This document shows positions 45,715-55,392 of a stretch of DNA of 64,000 nucleotides, one piece after another. The notes beneath the pieces were generated by a model. It had not been told where the DNA came from, ran no database searches, and saw only the letters and a program-made list of their open reading frames with translations. This DNA is from Novosphingobium sp. ERN07 (GTDB lineage: Bacteria > Pseudomonadota > Alphaproteobacteria > Sphingomonadales > Sphingomonadaceae): NCBI RefSeq assembly GCF_012641335.1, contig NZ_JABAID010000002.1:62001-126000 (forward strand), given 5' to 3'. How positions within the stretch are numbered: the first letter of the stretch is position 1; each line of letters begins with the position of its first letter. Both the position numbers and the translations under genes were made by a program.

Positions 45715-46659
45715 ATGAACGACCCGACCCAAAATCTCCGCCCCGAACGCCAGCGTAAGCCTGACTGGATTCGCGTAAAAGCCCCCACGAGCAAGGGCTA
45801 TGGCGAAACGCGCGCGCTGATGCGCGAACTTGGGCTGAACACGGTGTGCGAAGAAGCGGCTTGCCCGAACATCGGTGAATGCTGGACGAAGAAGCACGCG
45901 ACCGTGATGATTCTCGGCGAAGTCTGCACGCGGGCCTGTGCCTTCTGCAACGTGAAGACCGGGATGCCACGCGCGGTGGACCCGATGGAACCAATCAATG
46001 TCGCCACAGCGGCGGCCAAGATGGGCCTTGAACACATCGTCATCACATCTGTTGATCGTGACGATCTGCCCGATGGCGGGGCAGGCCATTTCGTCAAAGT
46101 GATCAACGCACTGCGCGAGATGACGCCAAAAACCACGATCGAAATTCTGACGCCCGATTTCCGCAACAAGATGGAAGCCGCCGTCGAAGCCATCGTTGAT
46201 GCCGGGCCGGACGTTTATAACCACAATCTCGAAACCGTGCCACGGCTCTATCCCACGATCCGCCCCGGCGCGCGCTATTATGCTTCGCTGCGCCTGCTGG
46301 AGCAGGTGAAGCGCCACGATCCGCGCATCTTCACCAAGTCTGGCGTAATGCTCGGCCTTGGTGAGCAACGCCTCGAAGTGCATCAGGTGATGGACGACAT
46401 GCGCTCCGCCCAGATCGATTTTCTCACGATGGGGCAATACCTTCAGCCTACGCCAAAGCACGCCAAGGTGATTGAATTCGTCACGCCCAAGGCATTCGAT
46501 GCCTATGGCGCAATCGCGCGTGCCAAGGGCTTCCTGCAGGTTGCGGCCAGCCCGCTAACGCGGTCCAGCTACCACGCCGGGGATGATTTCCGCGCAATGC
46601 GTGCCACGCGCGATGCGCAGCTTGCCAAGGTCGCCCAGAAAGCCGCAGCGCAGGGCTGA
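45715..46659 (+). CDS. lipA: Lipoyl synthase
   Basis: The 314-residue radical-SAM enzyme inserts two sulfurs into octanoyl-lysine on lipoyl domains such as that of PdhB here. The auxiliary [4Fe-4S] cysteines are C45, C50 and C56; the radical-SAM motif is C71-xxx-C75-xx-C78. Further family segments are [16 protein letters not shown] and [14 protein letters not shown] upstream at 45673 would add 14 unlikely residues. The RatA-like gene follows 4 bases after its stop. Confidence 0.97.
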   Translation: MNDPTQNLRPERQRKPDWIRVKAPTSKGYGETRALMRELGLNTVCEEAACPNIGECWTKKHATVMILGEVCTRACAFCNVKTGMPRAVDPMEPINVATAAAKMGLEHIVITSVDRDDLPDGGAGHFVKVINALREMTPKTTIEILTPDFRNKMEAAVEAIVDAGPDVYNHNLETVPRLYPTIRPGARYYASLRLLEQVKRHDPRIFTKSGVMLGLGEQRLEVHQVMDDMRSAQIDFLTMGQYLQPTPKHAKVIEFVTPKAFDAYGAIARAKGFLQVAASPLTRSSYHAGDDFRAMRATRDAQLAKVAQKAAAQG

Positions 46660-46663
46660 AACC

Positions 46664-47125
46664 TTGCCGAAGATCGTTGAAACCCGGTCGCTGCAATGGT
46701 CGGCAGAGCAGATGTTCGATCTGGTCGCCGATGTGCGGCGCTATGCCGAATTCCTGCCTTGGGTCGTTGGCACCCGCGTCAGGTCTGACAGCGAAACCGA
46801 AATGATCGCGGATATGCTGGTGGGGTTCAGCGCCCTGCGTGAGAAATTCACCTCGCGCGTTCACAAGGTGCGGCCCGGCCACATCCGGGTCGAATATATC
46901 GACGGCCCGCTCAAGCGGCTTGAAAACGATTGGACGTTCACGCCCAATGCCGATGGCGGCTGCACCATCAGCTTTTGCGTGGACTTCACCTTTCGCAACG
47001 CCATCTTCGAAAAGCTGGCGGGGCAGTATCTCGATGCGGCGTTCCGCAAGATGGTCGCCGCATTCGAGAAACGGGCCGAGCAGCTTTACGGCAGCAGCAG
47101 TTCCAGCGCGGTCAGCGTGGCCTGA
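46664..47125 (+). CDS. RatA/COQ10-type START-domain protein
   Basis: The protein has 153 residues from a TTG start 4 bases after the lipA stop. The START-like fold (SRPBCC) shows VETRSLQWSAEQMFDLVADVRRYAEFLPWV at the N-terminus, typical of the UPF0083/RatA/Coq10 family. In mitochondria and alphaproteobacteria this family is linked to ubiquinone binding; the E. coli name RatA as a ribosome toxin need not apply. It overlaps the convergent CinA gene by 40 bases. Confidence 0.85.
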   Translation: MPKIVETRSLQWSAEQMFDLVADVRRYAEFLPWVVGTRVRSDSETEMIADMLVGFSALREKFTSRVHKVRPGHIRVEYIDGPLKRLENDWTFTPNADGGCTISFCVDFTFRNAIFEKLAGQYLDAAFRKMVAAFEKRAEQLYGSSSSSAVSVA

Positions 47126-47589
47126 AGGCGCACTTCGGCGCGTGTAGTTGCGGTGTCGAATACTTTTAGTTCGGCGTTGGTGGCTTCAGGATCTTCACCA
47201 CGCTTGGCACAGGCAAACACGACCGTGCCCACCGGTTTCTGTTCGCTCCCACCATCAGGCCCGGCAACGCCAGTGATTGCCACGGCAACATCTGCGCCCG
47301 ATTTTTTCAGCGCGCCTTGAGCCATCGACCATGCAACGGCGATGGATACCGCGCCAAACGTATCGATCAGATCCTCCGAAACGTTCAGCAGTTCCTGCTT
47401 CGCTTCGTTGGAATAGGTCACGAAACCGCGATCCAATACTGCCGAACTGCCCGGAACTTCGGTCAATGCCGCAGCTACCAGACCGCCGGTGCAGCTTTCG
47501 GCCACGGCCACCTTGCGGCCAAGCGCTGCATTTTCAGCAACGACCCGGCGCGCCAGTTCACCGAGTATCGGCGGGAGAACGCTGTCCAT
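47086..47589 (-). CDS. pncC: CinA C-terminal-domain protein (nicotinamide-nucleotide amidase, PncC type)
   Basis: The protein has 167 residues from ATG 47589; an upstream open stretch is not CinA-like. Family segments are AVAESCTGGLVAAALTEVPGSS, a serine-lysine type site region, VSIAVAWSMAQGAL and VAITGVAGPDGGSEQKPVGTV. Stand-alone CinA-C proteins deamidate nicotinamide mononucleotide for NAD salvage. It follows a small exported-protein gene and ispDF on the same strand. Confidence 0.87.
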   Translation of the reverse strand: MDSVLPPILGELARRVVAENAALGRKVAVAESCTGGLVAAALTEVPGSSAVLDRGFVTYSNEAKQELLNVSEDLIDTFGAVSIAVAWSMAQGALKKSGADVAVAITGVAGPDGGSEQKPVGTVVFACAKRGEDPEATNAELKVFDTATTRAEVRLQATLTALELLLP

Positions 47590-47593
47590 GCGA

Positions 47594-48145
47594 TCAGGCC
47601 GCTGTCTTGCAGATCGGAAATGACGAGGTCTTGCCGGGCTTCGGCTTGCTCGACAGAACCAGAATGAAGCTGACCAGTTCGGCGGTGTTTTCCGGCGGAA
47701 GCGGTGACAGCAAACGCACGCCGCGTTCGATGGCCGTGCATTGATCCGGCTTGATTTCGCTGCCGACCATTTCGCTGACGAGTCCTTCGACGAAAGGTTG
47801 CACAGCCTCATCAGGCAGGTTCGCGATCGTGTCGGTCATCTTGCTGTCCTTGCTCGACCCCAGCTTGACGAAGGCAGACTTGGCCATCGGCCAGTTCACG
47901 GCCTTGCGCGTTGCATAGCGATCAAGGAATTCACTGCCGCGCGTCGCGAAATAGCCATTGCTGGAAAGATGCAGCTTGCAGCTCTTCATCGTGCCGTCGA
48001 TCACAGAGGGCAGGGCAAAACCGACGAGCGCGGTAACCTCAGCTTCGCTCAGGCACGGGGCCGCGGGGGTGGCAGCTTGCGCCAATTGTGTCTGGAACAA
48101 CGCCAGACCGGCGCTGGCGGCCAGTGCAAATCGTGAAATCTTCAT
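47594..48145 (-). CDS. Small exported protein of unknown function
   Basis: The protein has 183 residues from ATG 48145 with AGGAG about ten bases upstream; a TTG nine bases earlier is possible. It has a signal peptide ending QLAQAATPAAP. The mature part has four cysteines (C in APCLSEAE, MKSCKLH, PDQCTAI and FPICKTA), so two disulfide bonds are possible in the periplasm. No domain is recognised. It is the middle gene of ispDF - exported protein - pncC, with gaps of 4-5 bases. Confidence 0.78.
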   Translation of the reverse strand: MKISRFALAASAGLALFQTQLAQAATPAAPCLSEAEVTALVGFALPSVIDGTMKSCKLHLSSNGYFATRGSEFLDRYATRKAVNWPMAKSAFVKLGSSKDSKMTDTIANLPDEAVQPFVEGLVSEMVGSEIKPDQCTAIERGVRLLSPLPPENTAELVSFILVLSSKPKPGKTSSFPICKTAA

Positions 48146-48150
48146 CCGCG

Positions 48151-49353
48151 TCAAGCTCCTGCAAGCGTCGGCAGCAGTGGTCCTGTGGAATGGACCATCG
48201 CCACCGCCTGTGCCGCAATTCCTTCACCACGCCCAGTCATTCCAAGGCGTTCTGTAGTCGTCGCCTTGACCGAGACAAGGCCTGTGTCAATCCCGAGAAT
48301 GCGGGCAAGCGCCTCGCGCATGGCCTGCTTGTGTGGGCCGATCTTCGGTGCTTCGCAGATCACCGTGACATCCACATTGCCAATTACGAATCCTGCCGTG
48401 CGCACAAGGCTTGCCGCGTGGGCAAGGAACCGGTCGGACGATGCGCCTTTCCACTGCGGATCGGATGGCGGGAAGTGATCGCCGATATCGCCTGCCGCGA
48501 TGGCACCGAGCAGGGCATCGACCAGCGCATGAATAGCCACGTCGGCGTCGGAGTGCCCGGACAGGCCCTTGTCATGCGGAATCCTGACGCCGCACAGCCA
48601 AAGTTCTTCACCCGAAACAAGGCGATGAACATCAAAGCCCATTCCGGTCCGAAACTGGCGGTTCACCTCTTGCTCCTCAAGATCGGCGGCGAAAGTCACC
48701 TTGCGTAGCGCTTCGTCGCCTTCAACCAGCAGGACCTGATGCCCCGCCGCCACTGCCACTTGCGCATCATCCCCTGCGTCGGGTTCGCGCTGCCATGCGC
48801 GATGCGCGGCAAGGATGGGGTCAAAGCCAAACCCTTGCGGCGTCTGCACGCGATAAAGCTCCTCGCGCGGCACGCTGTGAAGCATTGCACCGGCACTACC
48901 GCGCACCACGCTGTCCACCACCGGAAGTACCGGTATCGCCGCCACGCCATGATCCAGCGCATCGACCAGCCGGTCGATCACCGCGCACCCAAGCATCGGC
49001 CTCGCCGCATCGTGAATCAGCACTTTTACTGGGGCAGCTGCGGCCAGATGTTCCAATGCAACGTGCACCGATTCCTGCCGGGTTGCTCCACCCAAGACGA
49101 ACTGCACGTTCGCAAGCCCCGCCAGCGCGTCAGCGGCCACATCGTGCCAGCCATCGGGAATCGCCACCACGACAGGCGCGATTCCGCTGGCCAGCAGTGC
49201 TTCCACCGAATGTCGCACCAGTGGTTTGCCCCGCCAGATCACGAACTGCTTTGGCACAGCGCCGCCTGTACGCATCCCTTTGCCTGCTGCCACGACGACG
49301 GCGGCAACTGAACCAGACAGATCGTCGTCAGTTAGAGGCGGGATAGCGACCAT
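48151..49353 (-). CDS. ispDF: Bifunctional IspD/IspF isoprenoid enzyme
   Basis: The 400-residue fusion works in the MEP pathway. The N-terminal IspD cytidylyltransferase has the pyrophosphorylase-type loop AAGKGMRTGGAVPKQF and the ALLASGIAPVVVAIPDGWHD region. The C-terminal IspF part has GMGFDVHRLVSGEE and HDKGLSGHSDADVAIHALVDALLGA, with metal-ligand D and H residues. IspD makes CDP-ME and IspF makes ME-cPP, while IspE, the middle enzyme, is separate. Fused ispDF is known in many alphaproteobacteria. It is divergent from dusB. Confidence 0.96.
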   Translation of the reverse strand: MVAIPPLTDDDLSGSVAAVVVAAGKGMRTGGAVPKQFVIWRGKPLVRHSVEALLASGIAPVVVAIPDGWHDVAADALAGLANVQFVLGGATRQESVHVALEHLAAAAPVKVLIHDAARPMLGCAVIDRLVDALDHGVAAIPVLPVVDSVVRGSAGAMLHSVPREELYRVQTPQGFGFDPILAAHRAWQREPDAGDDAQVAVAAGHQVLLVEGDEALRKVTFAADLEEQEVNRQFRTGMGFDVHRLVSGEELWLCGVRIPHDKGLSGHSDADVAIHALVDALLGAIAAGDIGDHFPPSDPQWKGASSDRFLAHAASLVRTAGFVIGNVDVTVICEAPKIGPHKQAMREALARILGIDTGLVSVKATTTERLGMTGRGEGIAAQAVAMVHSTGPLLPTLAGA

Positions 49354-49454
49354 TCGCCGCGCCTCTACCAGCGGTTACCCACCTGGAGCAACAGTCTTGC
49401 CGTTTCATTTGCAATCGACTAAGCGCTGCCTGTTTTTTAGGCAGTTATTGATCC

Positions 49455-50504
49455 ATGTCCGAAGCCCCTGTTCCGCCACAGCTAAAACCCATTCAGGTCG
49501 GCCCTGTCACCGTCGATTGTCCGGTCGTGCTTGCTCCGATGACAGGCGTATCGGACTTGCCGTTCCGTACGATCGTGCGCCGCTTCGGTTCGGGCCTCAA
49601 CGTGACCGAGATGATCGCCAGCCCCGCCGCGATCCGCGAAACGCGCCAGTCGATTCAGAAGGCCGCATGGCACCCGATTGAGGAGCCGGTCTCGATGCAA
49701 CTCGTCGGCTGCGAACCTGATCAGATGGCTGAAGCTGCCAAGCTGTCCGAGGACAAGGGCGCTGCGATCATCGACATCAACATGGGCTGTCCCGTGCGCA
49801 AGGTCGTCAACGGCGATGCAGGTTCGGCGCTGATGCGCGATATCCCGCTAGCCACCCGTTTGATCGAGGCGACGGTCAAGGCGGTGAACGTACCGGTCAC
49901 CGTCAAGATGCGCATGGGCTGGTGCCATGACAGCCTCAACGCTCCCGAACTTGCCCGCATTGCGCAGGATCTGGGGGCGAAGATGATCACGGTCCACGGT
50001 CGCACGCGCAACCAGTTGTACAAAGGCAGTGCCGACTGGGCCTTCGTGCGCCGCGTTAAAGATGTAGTTTCTATCCCCGTGATCGTAAACGGCGATATCT
50101 GCACTATCGAGGACGTGGCCACCGCCGTTGAGCAAAGCGGTGCTGATGGCGTGATGATCGGGCGCGGCTCCTATGGCCGTCCTTGGTTGCTGGGCCAGAT
50201 CATGCACTGGCTCAACACGGGTGAGCGTCTGGCCGATCCTACCTTGCCGGAACAATACGCCCTGATCATCGAACACTACCACGCCATGCAGGAACACTAC
50301 GGCACGGTGACCGGCGTCAACATGGCGCGCAAGCATCTGGGCTGGTATACCAAGGGGCTGCACGGTTCGGCGGATTTCCGCAACAAGGTGAACTTCATCG
50401 ACGATCCCAAGGCGGTTATCGCCAGCCTTGCCGATTTTTATGGCCGCGCAATCGAACATCAGTTGGCGGTGGATGAAGCCGCAGGGCAGCGCGCTGCCGC
50501 ATGA
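49455..50504 (+). CDS. dusB: tRNA-dihydrouridine synthase B
   Basis: The 349-residue FMN enzyme reduces uridine in the tRNA D-loop. Segments are [33 protein letters not shown] with the catalytic cysteine, TVKMRMGW and [11 protein letters not shown]. It starts the operon dusB-ntrB-ntrC, a conserved alphaproteobacterial arrangement (the older name is nifR3). Its stop overlaps the ntrB start (ATGA). Confidence 0.96.
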   Translation: MSEAPVPPQLKPIQVGPVTVDCPVVLAPMTGVSDLPFRTIVRRFGSGLNVTEMIASPAAIRETRQSIQKAAWHPIEEPVSMQLVGCEPDQMAEAAKLSEDKGAAIIDINMGCPVRKVVNGDAGSALMRDIPLATRLIEATVKAVNVPVTVKMRMGWCHDSLNAPELARIAQDLGAKMITVHGRTRNQLYKGSADWAFVRRVKDVVSIPVIVNGDICTIEDVATAVEQSGADGVMIGRGSYGRPWLLGQIMHWLNTGERLADPTLPEQYALIIEHYHAMQEHYGTVTGVNMARKHLGWYTKGLHGSADFRNKVNFIDDPKAVIASLADFYGRAIEHQLAVDEAAGQRAAA

Positions 50505-51619
50505 TTGCGCTTCCCGACTGGCGCCGTTCCGAACCGGGCCAGAAGCCCGATCCGAAGCGCGTCGTCGCAAGCCTCCCGCTGGCCCTGCTGCAACTTGATC
50601 CCGATCTGATCGTCGCCACGGTCAATCCCGCAGCCGAACAGCTTATGGGCCAAAGCTACCGCCGCCTTGTCGGCAAATCGGTGGCGGAACTGTTCGATTT
50701 CGAAGAGCCGCTGATCCTTGGCCGCCTTGCCGATGGTGAAGCGCACCTTTTCGCGCGCGGCGTGCGCGTGCGGATCATGGGTCAGGCCCCGCGCCGGTTT
50801 GACGTGATGACCAGTCCGGTCACCCATTGTCCGGGGTGGCAACTGCTCATGCTGCACGAAGGCGTTGGCGTAGAAGCACTGACCGGTGACGGCAGCGGCG
50901 CGGGCGGTGGGGAAGGGGTGGCCCTGCGCGCGCCCGAAGTCCTCGCGCACGAGATCAAGAACCCGCTCGCCGGCATTCGCGGTGCGGCGCAGCTGCTTGA
51001 TCGCAAGCTGTCAGAGCGTGACCGCGCGATGACCGGTCTGATCACTGCCGAGGTTGATCGCATTGCCAAGCTGATCGATCAGATGCAGTCGCTTTCACGG
51101 CGTAGCGCCGAGCCTGCGCAACAGTGCAACCTTCACGAAGCCGTCCGCCGCGCCCAGGCTGTGTTGACAGCGGCGCATCCTGCGTCGGCCTTGATCGAAG
51201 AGGAGTTTGATCCTTCACTGCCGCCGATCATGGCGAACCCCGATTCGCTGGTGCAAGTCCTCCTCAACCTGCTGAGCAATGCGCGCGAGGCCTGCCAGCA
51301 CGAAACCGCGCCGAAGATTTCCGTCCGCACCCGCTTCGCCAGCGGCATCCAGCTTCACGCTGGCCCTGGCGGCAAACCGCTGCGGCTGCCCATCGAACTG
51401 CGCGTCAGCGACAACGGTCCCGGCATCGATCCCAAGCTGCGTGATCACATCTTCGAACCGTTCGTCACGGGCAAGAAGAACGGGCAAGGCCTCGGCCTTG
51501 CGCTGGTGCAGAAGCTTGTGCGGGAGATGAACGGTCGCATCACCCATGATCGGGATGAAGCCAAGGGCATCACCAATTTCCGCATCCACCTTCCTGTTGC
51601 AGGATCGGTTCAGCCATGA
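50501..51619 (+). CDS. ntrB: Nitrogen-regulation sensor kinase NtrB
   Basis: The 372-residue cytosolic kinase/phosphatase controls NtrC according to nitrogen status via PII. It has a PAS domain at ~20-130, the phospho-accepting histidine H150 in [19 protein letters not shown], and the ATP-binding Bergerat fold with [18 protein letters not shown] and [11 protein letters not shown]. It has no transmembrane segment. It overlaps dusB and ntrC by 4 bases each. glnB is not in the window. Confidence 0.95.
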   Translation: MIALPDWRRSEPGQKPDPKRVVASLPLALLQLDPDLIVATVNPAAEQLMGQSYRRLVGKSVAELFDFEEPLILGRLADGEAHLFARGVRVRIMGQAPRRFDVMTSPVTHCPGWQLLMLHEGVGVEALTGDGSGAGGGEGVALRAPEVLAHEIKNPLAGIRGAAQLLDRKLSERDRAMTGLITAEVDRIAKLIDQMQSLSRRSAEPAQQCNLHEAVRRAQAVLTAAHPASALIEEEFDPSLPPIMANPDSLVQVLLNLLSNAREACQHETAPKISVRTRFASGIQLHAGPGGKPLRLPIELRVSDNGPGIDPKLRDHIFEPFVTGKKNGQGLGLALVQKLVREMNGRITHDRDEAKGITNFRIHLPVAGSVQP

Positions 51620-53067
51620 CCAAACGCATCCTGCTGGTCGAGGACGACGCCTCGATTGCTCTCGTCATTACCGCCGCGCTTGAGGCCGAAGGCTTCGAAG
51701 TTGACCAGTGTGATTCCATTGCCGGACGGGACCGCTTTCTCGCTGGATACGATTACCGCCTGCTCCTGACCGACGTGATGCTCACTGATGGCGATGGCAT
51801 CGAAACGCTCGGCCCGGTGCGTGATGCACATCCCGCGCTGCCGATCATCATTCTCTCCGCCCAGAACACGCTCGATACGGCGGTCCGTGCCAGCGATACG
51901 GGCGCGTTCGAATACTTCCCCAAACCGTTCGATCTTGAAGAACTGGTCCGCACCGTCACGCAGGCCATCGGCAAGGCCGAAGCTGCAGCGCCTGATCTGG
52001 CACAAGACGTTCCGCAAGGTCTGCCGCTAGTAGGCCGCAGCGCCGCAATGCAGGCGGTTTACCGCATGATCACGCGCGTGCTGCGCAATGATCTGACGGT
52101 GCTGATCCTTGGCGAATCCGGGACTGGCAAGGAACTTGTCGCCGAAGCGATCCACCAGCTTGGCAATCGCCGCTCCGGCCCGTTCATTGCGGTCAACACA
52201 GCCGCTATTCCCGCAGAACTGATCGAGAGCGAACTATTCGGACATGAAAAGGGCGCGTTTACCGGGGCCGTTGCCCGCTCCATCGGCAAGTTCGAACAGG
52301 CCAGCGGCGGCACGCTGTTCCTCGATGAAATTGGCGACATGCCGATGCAGGCGCAAACACGCCTGTTGCGCGCGTTGCAATCGGGCCGCATCCGCCGCGT
52401 CGGCGGGCGGGATGAGATCACGCTTGATTGCCGCATCGTCGCCGCGACCAACCGCGATCTTCTGCCAATGATCGCCGCAGGCACGTTCCGCGAAGATTTG
52501 TATTACCGCCTTGCCGTGGTGCCTATAGAACTGCCGCCCTTGCGTGAACGCGCCGATGATATCGATGCGCTATCCCGCCACTTCCTCGCTCGCGCTGCCG
52601 CCGAAGGGCTTCCCCGTCGCCAGTTGACCGCTGCCGGGGCCGACCTTCTGGCCCGCCAACCGTGGCGCGGCAATGTGCGCGAGTTGCGCAATTTCATCTA
52701 CCGCCTCGCGCTGCTGGCCCGCGATGAAGTGGTTGATGCTGCCACGATAGAGCCACTGCTGTCGCAAACCGACAGTGGCGTTCCACTGTCTCTCCACGCA
52801 GAGACAGTGGGGGGGGGGATAGTACAAGGTCCAGCGGACATCGCTTCCGCCGTTGATCAGTGGCTCTTTGCCAACGCGCCCGCTCCAGGCACCGTTTACG
52901 ACGCAGCACTAGCCGCCTTTGAACGCCCGCTGTTCCTAAATATTCTGGCGCAAACGGGCGGCAACCAATTGCGCGCGGCGCAAATCCTGGGGATCAATCG
53001 CAACACGCTGCGCAAGCGTCTGGTAGATCTTGCCATCACGCCCGACGAAATGCCCAAGCGCGATTAA
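51616..53067 (+). CDS. ntrC: Nitrogen-regulation response regulator NtrC
   Basis: The 483-residue sigma54-dependent activator has a receiver domain with D53 in LLTDVMLTDGDG. The AAA+ domain carries GESGTGKELVAEAIH (Walker A) and a complete GAFTGA loop for sigma54 contact, and is followed by a Fis-type helix-turn-helix (LRAAQILGINRNTLRKRLVDL) at the C-terminus. The linker between AAA+ and DNA-binding domains (residues ~386-402) is coded by a palindromic stretch with a ten-G tract, unusual for a coding region (see 52771-52818). The frame is intact here. Confidence 0.96.
   Translation: MTKRILLVEDDASIALVITAALEAEGFEVDQCDSIAGRDRFLAGYDYRLLLTDVMLTDGDGIETLGPVRDAHPALPIIILSAQNTLDTAVRASDTGAFEYFPKPFDLEELVRTVTQAIGKAEAAAPDLAQDVPQGLPLVGRSAAMQAVYRMITRVLRNDLTVLILGESGTGKELVAEAIHQLGNRRSGPFIAVNTAAIPAELIESELFGHEKGAFTGAVARSIGKFEQASGGTLFLDEIGDMPMQAQTRLLRALQSGRIRRVGGRDEITLDCRIVAATNRDLLPMIAAGTFREDLYYRLAVVPIELPPLRERADDIDALSRHFLARAAAEGLPRRQLTAAGADLLARQPWRGNVRELRNFIYRLALLARDEVVDAATIEPLLSQTDSGVPLSLHAETVGGGIVQGPADIASAVDQWLFANAPAPGTVYDAALAAFERPLFLNILAQTGGNQLRAAQILGINRNTLRKRLVDLAITPDEMPKRD
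52771..52818 (+). repeat. Double inverted repeat plus ten-G tract inside ntrC
   Basis: GACAGTGG (52771-52778) pairs with CCACTGTC (52783-52790) over a 4-base loop. The extended CCACTGTCTCT (52783-52793) pairs with AGAGACAGTGG (52800-52810) over a 6-base loop. So two hairpins compete for one arm. The second right arm runs into ten consecutive G (52809-52818). All are in frame in the linker coding sequence. Homopolymers of this length slip easily, and it may also cause sequencing errors. Confidence 0.85.
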
Positions 53068-53113
53068 GGCATTGTAGTTGATCCCGCGCGGTCGGGCGTT
53101 GGTCGGTTTCCTC

Positions 53114-53158
53114 TTGCATTAATGCAACAGTGGTGTTGTAGCAGTGCAACGATGCAAC
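53114..53158 (+). repeat. Palindrome and TGCAAC repeats at the start of ntrY
   Basis: TTGCATTAATGCAA (53114-53127) is a perfect 14-bp palindrome. It is followed by a CAACA-GTGG-TGTTG inverted repeat and by TGCAAC at 53123, 53145 and 53153. The 54-bp gap after ntrC and the first codons of the longest ntrY frame overlap it, so it may be a regulatory site and the real start of ntrY may be later (ATG 53152 or 53185). Confidence 0.55.
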
Positions 53159-55380
53159 AGGCTGGCAACGCTTCCATCCGCAGAATGCCGCGCTGGTACC
53201 GCCGCGCGCTTCTAAGCCTGCGTCGGGCAAACGTGTTCTTCCTGCTCGAAGTTGCTGCCACTACTATCCTCGCCCTGATGCTGTCCGTCAGTTGGCTCAC
53301 GGTCACGGGTACAGGCTCGAACGAACAGATCCTGCCATCACGGCTCACGTCCAGCCTGCTGATCGGCACGCTGGTCCCCGCTATGGCGCTGCTGGTGCTT
53401 GGCGGTCGTCGCTTGGCCATCCGCCGTGCCAACAAAAGCGTTCTGGGATCGAGCGGGCGTCTTCATGTCCGCCTCGTCTGGCTGTTCTCGCTTATTGCCG
53501 CCATTCCGACGCTGCTGGTGGTGGTCTTCGCCTCGCTGCTGTTTCAGTCGGGCGTTGAGTTCTGGTTCTCCGACAGTTCGCGCGGAATGCTGGAGAACGC
53601 CAACCAGCTCGCGCGTGGGTACTACGAAGACAAGCTGCGCGATGTCGGCAACGAAACCATCGCGATGGCGGGCGACATTCGCGACTATCTCGATCAGGCC
53701 CCGATCACGTCGACCGAGTTTGCCGAAGGCTATTCCTATCAGGTGCTCGGTCGCAAGATGAACGAGTCCGCCATCCTCGAACGGATGCCCGACGGTTCGC
53801 TGCGCACGGCAGCCATTGTCGATCCTGACAAAACCGAACGCCAGCAGCGCGTCACCGGACAGGATCTCAAACGCCTCGATTCCGGCGAGATGGTCGTTGT
53901 CAACGCTTCGGCAGAACGCATCGAGGCGATTACTCCGGTAGACAAACAACGCGGCATCTATCTCTACGCGGCACGCACATCGAACGCTCTTGCGCTTGAA
54001 CAGTGGGAGCGGGCGCAGACTGTCCTAAAGTCCTACGATATGCTGACCTCGCGGGCGAGGGCGCTGCAACTGCGCTTCAACATCCTGCTGTTCGCCGTCA
54101 GTCTCGCATTGGTCGCGGTCGCGGTATGGGCCGCACTTCGCTTTGCGGATCGTCAGGTTGCGCCATTGGCCGAACTGGTGTCAGCGGCAAGGACCATCGG
54201 CAGCGGCAACTTCGCCATGCGCGTGGCACAGAACAGCGGCACCGATGAAGTGGGCTTGTTGGCCCGTGCGTTCAACCGCATGACCCAGCAGCTTGAAGGG
54301 CAGACGCAGGCACTGGTCACGGCCAATGCCCAGCTTGAAGTGCGCCGCGCCTTTATCGAAGCGGTGCTGGAATCGATCACCGCCGGCATTCTGTCCATCG
54401 GACGCGATGGTGCCGTGCAGTTGATCAACTCTTCGGCGCAGCGCGTGCTGGTGCCTTCCGACGCCCCCAGCCCAATCGGTCGCCCGCTGGCAGACCTATC
54501 GCCTGTCTTCGCGCAGCTTGTGGCGTCCGGTCAGCCTAACAACGTCATCCAGCACCCGCTCGATGGCGATCTGCGCACGCTGGCGGTGCGTGTAGCCGAA
54601 GACAGCAACGGCCACGTCATTACGTTCGAGGATATCACCCGCCAATTGCTCGATCAGCGCCGCGCCGCATGGTCAGACGTCGCACGGCGCATCGCGCACG
54701 AGATCAAGAATCCGCTCACGCCGATCCAGCTTGCCACCGAACGGCTCAAACGGCGCTATGGCCGCCAGATCGAAAACGATCCCGAACTGTTCGAGGAACT
54801 GACCAGTACGATCATTCGACAGGTGGGTGACTTGCGCAAGATGGTGGACGAGTTCTCCTCGTTCGCGCGCCTGCCCAAGCCGGTGTTCCGGGCCGAAGAC
54901 GCCAGCGATCTGGTCCGCCAGTCGCTGTTCCTGCAGGAAGTCGCTCACGCAAAGATCGATTTCAGCTTCGCCTGTGATGAACCTTCGATGCCGCTGCAGT
55001 GTGATCGCCACCAGTTCGGGCAAGTGATGACCAACGTGGTCAAGAACGCGGTCGAGGCGATTGAAGCCCGCGCCAAGGCGGCGGACGTAGACTATCGCGG
55101 ACGCATCGCTGTAACGCTTGCAGGCGATCATCAGACGGTCACCGTCAGCGTCACAGACAACGGTATCGGGCTTCCCGCTGAACGGGATCGCATTCTCGAA
55201 CCCTATATGACCACGCGCGAAAAGGGCACAGGCCTCGGCCTCGCCATCGTTCACAAGATCGTCGAAGAACATGGCGGCGAGATGGCCTTCACCCCCGAAC
55301 CGGGTGGCGGCACGCGCGTCACCATGCGGTTCGCACGCGATCCGCTCACCAATTCCCCCGTACACGCCGAACAGGACTGA
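53122..55380 (+). CDS. ntrY: Membrane sensor kinase NtrY
   Basis: The longest frame has 752 residues; starts at 53152 and 53185 remain possible because the first 21 residues are cysteine/glutamine-rich and lack a good ribosome site. Several N-terminal transmembrane segments (for example NVFFLLEVAATTILALMLSV) and a periplasmic loop precede a HAMP domain (PLAELVSAARTIGSGNFAMRV), then a PAS domain and a kinase core with histidine H526 in [19 protein letters not shown] and VTDNGIGLPAERDRILEPY. It responds to extracytoplasmic signals linked to nitrogen or redox and signals to NtrX, encoded 12 bases downstream. Confidence 0.94.
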   Translation: MQQWCCSSATMQQAGNASIRRMPRWYRRALLSLRRANVFFLLEVAATTILALMLSVSWLTVTGTGSNEQILPSRLTSSLLIGTLVPAMALLVLGGRRLAIRRANKSVLGSSGRLHVRLVWLFSLIAAIPTLLVVVFASLLFQSGVEFWFSDSSRGMLENANQLARGYYEDKLRDVGNETIAMAGDIRDYLDQAPITSTEFAEGYSYQVLGRKMNESAILERMPDGSLRTAAIVDPDKTERQQRVTGQDLKRLDSGEMVVVNASAERIEAITPVDKQRGIYLYAARTSNALALEQWERAQTVLKSYDMLTSRARALQLRFNILLFAVSLALVAVAVWAALRFADRQVAPLAELVSAARTIGSGNFAMRVAQNSGTDEVGLLARAFNRMTQQLEGQTQALVTANAQLEVRRAFIEAVLESITAGILSIGRDGAVQLINSSAQRVLVPSDAPSPIGRPLADLSPVFAQLVASGQPNNVIQHPLDGDLRTLAVRVAEDSNGHVITFEDITRQLLDQRRAAWSDVARRIAHEIKNPLTPIQLATERLKRRYGRQIENDPELFEELTSTIIRQVGDLRKMVDEFSSFARLPKPVFRAEDASDLVRQSLFLQEVAHAKIDFSFACDEPSMPLQCDRHQFGQVMTNVVKNAVEAIEARAKAADVDYRGRIAVTLAGDHQTVTVSVTDNGIGLPAERDRILEPYMTTREKGTGLGLAIVHKIVEEHGGEMAFTPEPGGGTRVTMRFARDPLTNSPVHAEQD

Positions 55381-55392
55381 CAGGACTCCATC

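Noticed and set aside
46664..47125. RatA toxin of a toxin-antitoxin pair
   Set aside because: No antitoxin-like partner is adjacent; the START-domain family in alphaproteobacteria is linked to ubiquinone binding.
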